From Phymatolithon calcareum (Eukaryota; Rhodophyta; Florideophyceae; Hapalidiales), in NCBI GenBank assembly GCA_977006965.1, contig OZ345381.1:868001-932000 (forward strand): a DNA stretch of 64,000 bases. The letters are read 5' to 3'. The notes under the pieces were generated by a model. That model was not told the origin of the DNA, searched no databases, and saw only the letters and a program-made list of their open reading frames with translations. The translations under genes and the position numbers were made by a program. The first letter of the stretch is position 1, and each line of letters opens with the position of its first letter. Below, piece by piece: positions 1 to 8,913 of the stretch.

Positions 1-362
1 GAAGCTGTTTTGTGTTATTTGGAGTACAAAATCATTAAATATAGTCGATGCGATTGTTCTTCTCCTATTTGACATTTATTCAATAAATGCACTAGTTTGT
101 CGACAGGATGACGCGCTCGACCTGCTGCTAGAGAGCTGTTGAAGCATACACGCACCGAGAATGACACACGATGAATCTCCTTCCGTCGCAAAGGCGGACG
201 GAGGACACCATGTTCATGGTACAAGGACCAGGACACATGTGATCCATTCCATTGGACCATCACATGCCGCAGTAGCACCCGAGCTTGTTCACCGTTCCCG
301 GTGATCCGACAAAGGAAAACGCCCCTCTCAGCTTTCCTCAATATGGAATTGGACCACGTCCG

Positions 363-1103
363 TCATGAACGCTCTCTAATCTTACGTCTAAGCAGCAAGT
401 AAGCCCCGATCCCCACGCCAGGTATGCACATGATGCTCACCGCCTGCGCTCGACTGCGCATTCCAAGCGGCTCGTCGAACTTCCGTCTCCTGCGCTGCAT
501 ATCCTCAACAAGCACACCATATCCAACGATGGTAAGCACGACAATATCCACAGTACTGGCCCATACGTAGCGGTCCGATTGCACAAGTTTCCAGAAGGCG
601 GCGAAGCATTCGCGAAAGCCTATCGCGCCTGCACCTTCGAGGGGGAACACTTTCGCATAACTTTGCAGACTGTAGCCAAGCACAAAAAGTCCCACAATGC
701 GGCTCTCCATTGCGCGCACGAGCCACGACGCGCGCGCCAGGGCGTCTTTCCTAGTCGTTGGTGCATACTTTCGCAGTGAAATATAAAGTCCACTGCCGTA
801 GAATCCGAGAATGGTTCCCAGGACACCGAAAAGCTCGGTGGGCAGCAGCGGGCCCTGCGCCGGTGCCCCGGCGCTCAACAGCGCAAACATGCCGAATCCC
901 ATCGGGAGCAGAATTGAGAATAGTCCTCGGAAAAACGGATTGCATTCCGCTGTTGGGCCTGAAACGCTCTTGACGACTTGGGAGACATCGGTGAGAGATC
1001 CTGGAGCAAGGAAAAAGGCATAGATCATGAGCAGTACGTAGAATGTAAGAAGGATCGGTTTTCGCCACGCCGGGTCGCCGGTCATTCCTGCAGGCGGCGC
1101 CAT
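363..1103 (-). CDS. Multi-pass membrane protein, paralogue of the 4093-5123 gene
   Basis: This is a 246-residue single-exon ORF with a true ATG. It has about five hydrophobic segments: near residues 17-33, 62-82, 90-110, 135-150 and 180-200, plus a last one at about 222-240 ending in Arg/Lys. The C-terminal half has VEDMQRRRRKF followed by PGVGIGAYLLLRR. The gene at 4093-5123 has the matching pair AEDMQRRGWSF and PGFGPASYLVFR in the same order and spacing, so the two are paralogues on the same strand. A loop with NPFFRGLF precedes the second membrane segment. No catalytic motif is visible and I do not recognise a characterised family. The N-terminus lacks an obvious targeting peptide, unlike the paralogue, so an upstream exon cannot be excluded. 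Expression as a real gene is likely; function is unknown. Confidence 0.65.
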   Translation of the reverse strand: MAPPAGMTGDPAWRKPILLTFYVLLMIYAFFLAPGSLTDVSQVVKSVSGPTAECNPFFRGLFSILLPMGFGMFALLSAGAPAQGPLLPTELFGVLGTILGFYGSGLYISLRKYAPTTRKDALARASWLVRAMESRIVGLFVLGYSLQSYAKVFPLEGAGAIGFRECFAAFWKLVQSDRYVWASTVDIVVLTIVGYGVLVEDMQRRRRKFDEPLGMRSRAQAVSIMCIPGVGIGAYLLLRRKIRERS

Positions 1104-2879
1104 AGGGGAAAGTTACGCTCCCAGTTTCTACGCGTTCGTGTGGGAGCCTTGCCAAGCAAGTTCGTGGACTATGCGAGTTGGCTCGGGGCAAGATGGCACG
1201 GCTGGGTAAGGCGACTGGAAGTGCATGAAAGGAGATTTATAGGAAACCTGACATGCTTGCACACTGTAGCTTGATGGATATTGCCTCATCAGAAGAATCT
1301 CCTGCTCCAATAATCAGAGAATTTACGAGAAGTGCGATGACTCCAGATCTGGCATACATACATCTCGGTCATCAAAGCCAAGATCGATTTATCTCGCCTC
1401 ATTTTGTCAGGAAGGCATTACTGACACATGATTCGCGTCAGGATTGGCCCAGAAAAGAAAAAAGATACGGTGAGGAACTCTTTGTGTCTACTTAGAGTGC
1501 CCGACAATATTTTTTAATTTCGGGCCCATCCTTACGCGAATCGTGCGCTAATAACAGATTCTGACAGCATCTTTTTTGTTTTTGGGGCCCTTCCGTACAC
1601 GAGTAGTGTGTTAGAAAATACCTACACACTCGGGAAGGGGATAGCTTTCGACGCAGTATTTCCTTTGGCTGCAGTACGACGGTAGTGACTGACCGACGTC
1701 TGTTTAAAACGAAGAGTCCATGTCATCGAAACCCCAGGACTGCTTGCCCGCAGTCAAAGAATGTTGGCGATCGAAGCAGAACAAGCTGAAAGCATGAGGT
1801 GAAGGGTCACAATCCATGTAGTTCATAGCACAGTTAAATTCCTCTCGCACGCACACGAAAATGCTTTGTACGCTGAACCCCAGCGGATAAGATAGGAACA
1901 TTCTCGTGTAGAGCGTATGAACAATAATAATAAGGCAGTGCGTGTAAGCGACACTTGTGATTGACGCCGCCAGACGCAGTATAAAACTATATTGACGGCT
2001 ATACCAATTGTACATGCAGCTGTTGTCAACAGCTGCATGTACAATTGCCTGTTGACGGTTGTAAATGCCTGTGATAACGTAATCGTGCTGTCGGTATCAT
2101 ACTGTCAATGCCAACCTACACCGTGGTGTAGGTTCTATCAAATAATGGCTCGACGTTAATCAAAAACTATCTGTCGACGGTCATTTTAATGTGCATTACG
2201 ACTCTATGATTGATTCGATCTCGTGTAACAAGGAGCTCATAATACCTGTCTTGTTTGCAAATCAACAAGTCAGTCATTTACTATCGTTGCAAACTACTGT
2301 ACAGTGGATCCGCCGTTCGCATTTTCCTCTTTATCACTTTCAGTTACACATGCGCTCCACTTGGTGCAGTCCGAAGTGTACAACTGTACCATGCGGCATC
2401 CACGCATACACAGTGCATAGGTGTTTCACAGATGAATACAGTATATCTGTTTATGCCGATCTAGTTTTGATTTGCAGAGAAAAATGCATGCCAAACACCA
2501 TTAGCTGGCACAATCCTGTACTGGAGGTTGAACATCAAGCACGTGTACGGCCCAAATTCGGCTCCTTTCTTCCGCGTAATTTACTGTACACGGTCTTTTC
2601 TCACTAAGAATTTGCATCAGATAGCCTTTCTATTGTGTCTGGTATTCCTTGTAATCGTCTATGTCGACTTCCTGAGAATCCGTTTGATTAATCCCAATTA
2701 TCATGCTTCATCATCTAATACTGATAGAAGCTTTGACATGGAGACGTTATCTGTTAAACTCGATGGTCTTACCGTTGTTTCCGGGTTGCGCTGAGAATCA
2801 CGCATAGAGTTCCGACTTCTAACTCAGCTCCATCGCACGCTTTGCCAACGACCAATGTGACCAAAAGAACACCACTCCA
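1104..2879. other. Intergenic, no supported gene
   Basis: No convincing coding region is seen on either strand. The stretch holds a degenerate pair of direct repeats around GGGCCC (1511-1557 and 1571-1620) and a perfect palindrome at 2005-2047. Short ORFs here show no recognisable domain. Confidence 0.5.
2005..2047. repeat. Perfect inverted repeat, 21-bp arms, 1-nt spacer
   Basis: The left arm 2005-2025 and right arm 2027-2047 are exact reverse complements, separated by a single T at 2026. The arms include CAATTGTACATGCAGC. It lies in intergenic DNA with no neighbouring terminator-like T run. It could extrude as a cruciform or fold as an RNA hairpin. Confidence 0.95.
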
Positions 2880-3395
2880 TCAATGACGAGTATGGAATTC
2901 GGGTATCGCAGAGGTATATGTGAACGAAGCCTGGTGGGTCACCAGAGAGTTCCGCTGCCACTCGAGGCGGCGAGATCCATCATCAAACAGTCTTTCAAAC
3001 CCAAGCCTATCGTTATCCTGACACTTCCCGACAGCTTTCCAGTATCGGGTAGACGAGCTGATGTAATTTTACACCAGCTGATTCGGGACTGTACCCCTCT
3101 GGTGCCCCCTTTTCACAATGGGGGCAACTTGGATGCAATGGCGTAAGATCCAGTATGCAATATGTGTAATGCCGTCTGTAACGAAACAGTTGAATACCTT
3201 TTGCTACGCTGTGGTGGACGCTCTGCCTCCAGACGCAAGTTTATTGGGCGCGTAGGCACCAAGACCGTAGAGGAATTATGCCGAGAGAAACCACTACTAG
3301 ACGTACTCAAGTTTCTGAACAATGAGAAGCTGTTTTCAAATAATTTCAAACGCTTACCTTTTGCGAGAGCGATCTTTCCCCAATAGAGAAGAAAG
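2880..3395 (+). pseudogene. 5'-truncated LINE fragment (RNase H end plus C-terminal zinc finger)
   Basis: Translation in broken frames matches the C-terminal part of the retrotransposon at 31942-33235. The string around YRRGICERSLVGHQ parallels ARRGITESDLVTHQ there. GRRADVILHQL parallels HRRAEVILNQL. The segment CNMCNAVCNETVEYLLLRC is a CCHC-type zinc finger typical of LINE C-termini, followed by GRVGTKTVEELCREKP. An in-frame stop occurs near 3146 and the frame shifts before the zinc finger. The 3' end near 3380 has GAGCGATCTTTC and a short GAA-rich tail, as in the copy at about 6640. It is a dead plus-strand fragment lying between two paralogous membrane-protein genes. Confidence 0.8.
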
Positions 3396-3704
3396 AATGA
3401 AAGAATTCGGGTATCTGGTGTCGGACCTCAGAGAGCCGTGAAGTGTTTCGAGATGCACGGCGGTATCGAACTGGCGTACAAGTGCTGTTTCAACGCTCAG
3501 GAGGATTATTTCATCATTTTCAGTGCTCGAAGACATCTTGAGCTTCCTAAATCTTATTCTCTGCTTCCATTTCTTGATCTTGACAGACTGAGGGAAGATC
3601 TTGACTCAAGTTCCAGATTTCAGTTTAGTTTAGCACTGCAATAAATGCGGTGCTAATTGTTCTTTGGGTATCCGAAAGTGCACAGATTTCTTGCGGGTAG
3701 TCGA

Positions 3705-3889
3705 CCTTGTTCAACGATCTGCAGGCTCCGGCATCTGGGCTTGACTTCTTCATCAATTATCGGCCCATCAATCCTGCAGCTGTTTCGACACGTTCTCAAG
3801 CATCACCAACATCTATGCAGGATTGATGGGCTGATAATTGGCGAAGAAGTCAAGCCCAGATGCCGGAGCCTGCAGATCGTTGAACAAGG
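3705..3889. repeat. Long hairpin: ~73-bp inverted repeat, ~38-nt loop
   Basis: The arms 3705-3778 and 3816-3889 are reverse complements over about 73 bp with only three or so differences. Two of these would be G-U wobbles in RNA. The loop is about 37-40 nt. The right arm overlaps only weak ORFs and ends about 200 bp from the 3' end of the minus-strand gene at 4093. Confidence 0.9.
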
Positions 3890-4092
3890 CCATATCCAGG
3901 GTACTGCCTGTTTCCCAATCACGAATGGCGAGGTATGGGGAAATCATTGCGTACGCAATGCAGTTCTGCAATTGTCTTTCAGTACTCATGGAATCACACA
4001 AGTAATCTAGTTTGACGTATTTCTGTATGTGAAGCAAGGAGCCAAACTTCCCAACTCCCTTTGCAAAAAATTCATTTACGTGTTCCGCACTA

Positions 4093-5123
4093 CTATCTCT
4101 CATTCTCACTCACGTCCTTGGCACTGTCGAAAGGCCTTACATCCGGTCTGAAAACCAGATACGACGCAGGGCCAAAACCCGGGACCACAACAATGGACGC
4201 GAGGGTGACGAACGCTTCAAGAGCATCTTTGCCTCTAAAACTCCATCCACGACGTTGCATATCTTCCGCAATCGGATCCACCATGCAGAGAGCGAGAGCA
4301 ATTGAATTGGCGGCTGTCGCGCGAAACCAAAAGTCCGTGTTCATGGCACGACCAAAGTCAATACCGGCGGCGTACACCAGCACGTCGCGCATTTGGGCAC
4401 CTGGAGCCAGCACGGAAAATGCTTTACCATAGCACGCGAGTGCGGCCATAGTGCAGAGTGCTGCAACAACGGATGTTGCTGTTCGCATGCTAGAATTGGT
4501 CGATGTTGTTACGCGCGGGACGTATTTGCGTAGCACGAGATATGGCGCGAGCACCGGAAAACCGAGAATAGAGAGTAGGGGGAATAGCGGGGTCGGGATG
4601 GAAAAACTCTGAAGGCATAGGCCAGGTTGAAGCAGCTGCGTATAGCTGACACTCTGGATGAAGGAGAGCCCGATGATGCCACAGTAGATGTTGTTAATGT
4701 TGTCAAAATTGAATTTCAGGACATCGACAAGAACGCCTGAGGTTGAACAACACATGTTATAAGAGTTAGAAGGGGGACACTTTGTCACGGGGGCCAATAG
4801 ATTGGAAGAATGATTCAAGTACCTGCTTCTCTCCAGTCGCCGGGTCCGAGTGCGACGTAGGCCAAAAACGCAGCGTAAACAGCACCGATTGCAATCTTGC
4901 GCACGCTCCACACGCCGGAGGATAGCGATGATGAGTCGGATGTTTCTGGGGCATCTATTGTCATGCGAATGTTTGGTCTGAAAATAGGGTTAGTCGCCAG
5001 GGGACAGCATCGGCGCAACACAGATGGTCTCATTGCAAGAAATCCACGCTTCTGACCAAGACTTAATGCATGCGGAGTTGGTCTCCATTGCAGAGTGACT
5101 GACGATGCGAATGCGGCACGCAT
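4093..5123 (-). CDS. Organelle-targeted multi-pass membrane protein (two exons)
   Basis: Exon 1 is 5123-4823 and exon 2 is 4736-4093 on the minus strand. The 86-bp phase-1 intron (4822-4737) begins GTACTT and ends TTCAACCTCAG. Splicing joins WREAG to VLVDVLKFNFDN without a break and gives 314 residues. The ATG at 5123 was chosen because the longer ORF starts at TTG. The N-terminus (MRAAFASSV, then Arg/Ser-rich sequence to about residue 50) looks like a plastid or mitochondrial targeting peptide; an early Phe is typical of red-algal transit peptides. Hydrophobic segments follow near residues 80-97, 112-130, 150-175, 185-205, 235-255 and 285-305. AEDMQRRGWSF and PGFGPASYLVFR pair it with the gene at 363-1103. 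Function is unknown; a plastid membrane protein is an inference. Confidence 0.75.
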
Positions 5124-5479
5124 TCTGCGCAATCAAAAGGCGTTGGGCGCGTGTCAAAACTGGAGATGTGACAGTTCTCGTCAGCTTCTTTGCCGCGAAA
5201 ATGCAATACTATATCTCTCCTTTGGTTTGGGCTGTCTCCACGGAAACGAGTCACAGAATTTGGAGCCTCTCTGAGCAATTACTCTACGTCGCCAAAGAGG
5301 TCATCTCTTCCGTGAAAGTGCACTCTCCCCTGAAACAGCATGAGCTCATCCAGGCTTATCATACGCATTCAATCTGTCAGATTTTGCTAAAAATCTAACT
5401 TAGCGGGAGATGTTGATCTCGATCAATCTTGCCATCTGCAATCCGACGAGAAGAAGTGGCAATCAAGCAGGCAGGCAAC

Positions 5480-6406
5480 ATGCAGAGCTTCGTCACAAGC
5501 TGCGGCGGCTCACGTCTAAGCGATAGGCGACAATGGGAGGGTCAAGCAGTATCGCGCAAGTGTCGCAGGGCGCCAACGGCGGTTCGGGGAAGGCGGGCGC
5601 GTGCGGCGGAGTGTTCAGCGGCGCCGGTGTTGCGGTCTGTGACGGGAAAGATCCGTGTACGCGGGGGGGATGTGAACGAAATTGCTGTAGGAGACACAAT
5701 TGCGATCGAGTACACGCCCGATGACGGGTCTCCTTTCCTAAATGAAGACTTTTCGTCAACGGTACTGTGGACTGGCGGGTTTAACGGGTGGCGCGGAGAC
5801 GATGATGAGTCCGGTGCCGGGTCACAAACGCTGAATTTTCCGTTCACGCCATTACTGAACGGGTCTTTTCGGGTGAGTGTTTGCGTGCCGGACTACGCGG
5901 AAACAATTGATTTTGCTGTCACGGATCAGTCGGGGTATGTATGGGACAATAACTCGGAGAAGTATTACAGTATTCCGGTGAAATATCGAAAGAGAATGGA
6001 TAAGAAGGGAAATGTCATGGAGTATGTTGCGGGTGAAGGCGAGGAGGTCAAGCGGGATCTTAGTGCGGAGCAGGAAACTTCTCCTGTAATGGTTCCTGAG
6101 GAGGAGCAAAGACTGCATCGCATACGAGGTGAGGCTGCACTTGTAGGGGAAGAGAAAGGACTTGGAAACATTTTGGTGAGTCAGGCCAGGGATACTTTTG
6201 AAAGATTTGATCATGGCAGGATGGGGCTTATTGATGTGGCGGATGTGGGGAAAGCGCTTGCAGAGATGTCGTTTGATTTGGAGGAGAGTGAGATTAACGG
6301 GTTGGTGAAGCAGTTTGTTAATGATGAGAAGAAGTGCTCGATGGTAGAGTGGATGCTCATATATGCGGAACTGGAACTATCGGATTATGGTTTGAATCTT
6401 GTTTGA
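5480..6406 (+). CDS. CBM53-like starch-binding protein with C-terminal EF-hand-like region
   Basis: This 308-residue single-exon protein begins at ATG 5480; the longer frame starts at TTG. Residues 1-50 (MQSFVTSCGG, then Arg-rich) look like a transit peptide. Residues about 55-165 form a carbohydrate-binding module. It has TVLWTGGFNGWRGDD, then FRVSVCVPDYAETIDFAVTD, then VWDNNSEKYYSIPV. This order (aromatic N-W loop, VP-A-xxDF strand, DNN loop) is that of the CBM25/CBM53 starch-binding modules found in plant starch synthase III. After a charged linker, residues about 240-305 resemble a degenerate EF-hand pair (DTFERFDHGRMGLIDVADVG), with only part of the calcium-loop acidic residues kept. No catalytic domain is present, so it is probably a glucan-binding regulatory or scaffold protein. 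If the transit peptide is real this is odd, since red algae store starch in the cytosol. Confidence 0.75.
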   Translation: MQSFVTSCGGSRLSDRRQWEGQAVSRKCRRAPTAVRGRRARAAECSAAPVLRSVTGKIRVRGGDVNEIAVGDTIAIEYTPDDGSPFLNEDFSSTVLWTGGFNGWRGDDDESGAGSQTLNFPFTPLLNGSFRVSVCVPDYAETIDFAVTDQSGYVWDNNSEKYYSIPVKYRKRMDKKGNVMEYVAGEGEEVKRDLSAEQETSPVMVPEEEQRLHRIRGEAALVGEEKGLGNILVSQARDTFERFDHGRMGLIDVADVGKALAEMSFDLEESEINGLVKQFVNDEKKCSMVEWMLIYAELELSDYGLNLV

Positions 6407-6639
6407 ATTAGAGTAGAGCGAGCTGAGCTGGTCCCAGCTCTCCCAGGAGCACTGTGTGACGGGATTTACCTGCCTGTGTGACTAATATAAAAGTTGTTTT
6501 TTTCATTCTACAACCCCCCGCATGGCTACACTCATGATTCCATCAAATTCTAATTCAACCGTTTCTGCCGAAGACATATTCATGATGATTAGGGTTTGCG
6601 GTCTCTGATGGCATCATTCTTTGATTAGTTAGCCAGCCA

Positions 6640-6930
6640 ACACAAGGCAGCGAAGCGAAGCATACTTTCTTTCTTTCTTTCTTTATTGCGAAAGATCGCT
6701 CACACTGAGGGTGAGCGCCAGGATCTGTTTTGCAACAGCTCCTCATTGTTCAGAAATCTAAGTATCGCTAGGGGTCTCTCACGGGATAGTTCCTCTACTG
6801 TTTTGTTACCAACTCGGCCAATAAACGCACGTCTGGAGACAGAGCGTCCACCACAACGTAGAATCAGGTGCTCGGTAGTTTCTTTGGAACCAGAAGCATA
6901 CTTACTTCTTCCCCCTGATTTCATTCATTC
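6640..6930 (-). pseudogene. 5'-truncated LINE 3' fragment with (GAAA)n tail
   Basis: Read on the minus strand it encodes KETTEHLILRCGGRSVSRR, then FIGRVGNKTVEELSRERP and LRFLNNEELL. This is the same C-terminal zinc finger and tail as the retrotransposon at 31942-33235. The first two zinc-finger cysteines are missing. The 3' end is CGCAATAAAGAAAGAAAG, seen on the plus strand as TTTC repeats at about 6667-6686. Only about 290 bp remain, the usual result of 5'-truncated target-primed reverse transcription. Confidence 0.8.
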
Positions 6931-8047
6931 GAAGCTTTCGTTTCACACGACCCAATTGCTCTGCAAGAATCAACGAAAAGCAATGCGAGAACTACACCTC
7001 ACACAATGCATCCAGCCAGCGCTGCCGGTCAGCTGCCTTGTGTTAAGAGCAGAGACATAAAATCACAGGCTTGCTGTAGCCGTCTTCTAGGATACAACCA
7101 GAGAAAAAGAGGTGAGATGAAAATGGGCGTTTGAAGATAAAAGTTCTTTCGTTTCTTATCGTTTCACCCTTGTGTGATTCCATCCATGTAACTGGGAACG
7201 CTTGGGCGACCCACCCCTGGAAAAAAGCTGGTCGAGACCCACCCACATAACGAAACTGTACAATGAGGGTATCGCTGTTCGTTTGAACGAAGAAAAACAG
7301 ACCGTACTCAACAAACAGTAACTTGAAGAGTGTGCCATGAAATGAGCATGAGGCATGTAATCCATGCCATGCCCTCAAAAGTGGTTTGCTTTAACCAACT
7401 GAGTCTGCAGATGCGTTGGTAACTTTCAAATAAAAACTCCCATTTCTTCTTCTTCTTTTACCAACTGAGCTACACACTCCACTCCAGTTGACTGCTGGTA
7501 GTAGTGCGTTGGGTCATAGCCGTCCACTCCTTCTATCGATAACATTATCCCTCTTCAAACATGTGCTGCCGAATTCGGTATTTGAAAGACTGATGTAGTG
7601 TGGCATGGACAGGAAGGATGTCTTAGATCTACAATACTATACCGGTGAAATATCTTCTCCTCGTGCAACTCCGTTCTTATCGATATATTACAGTAAGCTT
7701 TGTGATGATACCGTACCTTGCGCCTGCATCTGAACGAGAACGAGGAGGTCCTCCTGTACGACCAAAAATAGAATTGTAGTGGACAGTACAGTGTACTGTG
7801 CATGTCTTCCCTGCATGAAGATTATACTGTAAAATACCGCCTGAAGACTGTAAACGATGATAGTCCTGATGTTGACGACATGAAAGTATGCGGAAGCTCC
7901 CAGTCAGCGAGTCCGATTTTTTCAAAAGTCCCAAAAGATGAACGTATTTGCAGACGAGTTGGCTCTGGTGTGGCCCACGTATCTTCAGTGAGGACGCTTT
8001 CACGGACGGTACAGTACAGATCAGTTGAGTTGATGCTCTAGCAGATA

Positions 8048-8065
8048 TACTGTACTGTACTGCAG
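8048..8065. promoter_or_regulatory. TACTGTAC tandem motif upstream of desaturase
   Basis: The sequence TACTGTACTGTACTGCAG is a run of overlapping TACTGTAC units. A near-reverse-complement run (CAGTACAGTACAGTGCAG) lies directly after the desaturase stop at about 10520-10537. Further single units occur in other non-coding stretches of the window. A regulatory role is an inference from position and repetition only. Confidence 0.3.
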
Positions 8066-8235
8066 TGTTGGCATGCATCTGTAAAAGCCCGAAAAAGACC
8101 TTCCGATCAATACTGTACAGTAGCTCGCACGTTTCAAGCACCCTGGCCTGGAAACATTTCCTTGATGCCCAATTGGGGATATCACTATACTATCCATCAT
8201 GCACATTGGAGACACCCTTAGTGATGAATGCACCC

Positions 8236-8300
8236 GATATTGCCCTGTTGGAGTCAACGGGTCATAATGACCCGTGGGTCGACTCCCACAGCGCAATATC
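8236..8300. repeat. Imperfect inverted repeat (~30-bp arms)
   Basis: GATATTGC at 8236 pairs with GCAATATC ending at 8300. GGAGTC pairs with GACTCC, and ACGGGTCAT pairs with ATGACCCGT at the centre. There are two mismatches and one small insertion in the arms. It is non-coding. Confidence 0.75.
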
Positions 8301-8913
8301 AAGATCTGCAAATTTCTCCCAAACTGAAGAATGGCGCAAGGCAGCTTCTTCGGGACAGCACCCCAAAACCGTTGTGCACACCCTTGCTTGTACTGATGCC
8401 GTGCCGAGATCATCATGATGATGCTATCTGCAGAGCGTTATTGTATGTCCAATGACGTCCTATGATAGCTGCGAGACAATACCTTGACGGTAGCCCTAAA
8501 CGATATTCCCCAACAAATCCTACGTGTCTTCGAGATGCGCACGCCAAAATCTGCATACTAACGCGAAGACAGTGCTCAACGCAACGGAAAGAGGACGTGT
8601 GCACTGCGGACCGCAGAGGAGGGGCACTGTTTGTGCCCGCTGCGGTCCACAAAAATCATGGCACGGAGCATGGGACCATCCAATTGAATCACTTCGACGC
8701 ATACATATGATACATCGAGGGGGCTCGGGAAGCGGGAGAGCATCGGGGTGCATTGCAGCCAATAGCGAGCTGCATCGAATCGCTTCATCAAACCTGAACC
8801 GCATCTTCTCGTTGTGTCCGCACTTCGTCCTCCCATTCTGCACGCAGCGCTGCGAATCGCTCATTGCGAGCGCCGATTGTAGAGTTTGCCAAGTCGAAAG
8901 CACGTTGAAGAAG

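Larger units (their letters stand above)
6931..8913. other. Intergenic region upstream of the desaturase, motif-rich
   Basis: No supported gene is seen. The stretch has several TACTGTA / TACAGTA repeats (about 7780-7800, 8008-8016, 8048-8065, 8113-8122), an imperfect hairpin at 8236-8300, and a G+C-rich hairpin at about 8608-8648 (GGACCGCAG pairing with CTGCGGTCC). ORF sequence upstream of 8914 in the desaturase frame has no family similarity and is treated as 5' leader or promoter. Confidence 0.5.

Noticed and set aside
7455-7492. Minus-strand TAGCTCAGTTGGTAA resembles a tRNA D-arm (A box)
   Set aside because: No anticodon arm, T-arm or B box follows at tRNA spacing, and the flanks are simple GAA-rich sequence. 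At most a tRNA fragment.
8608-8648. G+C-rich hairpin as an rRNA or structured RNA fragment
   Set aside because: Only one stem of 9 bp plus a 6-bp inner stem; no further rRNA-like sequence nearby.
8524-8913. N-terminal 130-residue extension of the desaturase frame
   Set aside because: Composition is irregular, it contains a hairpin, it has no family similarity, and a better ATG context lies at 8914.
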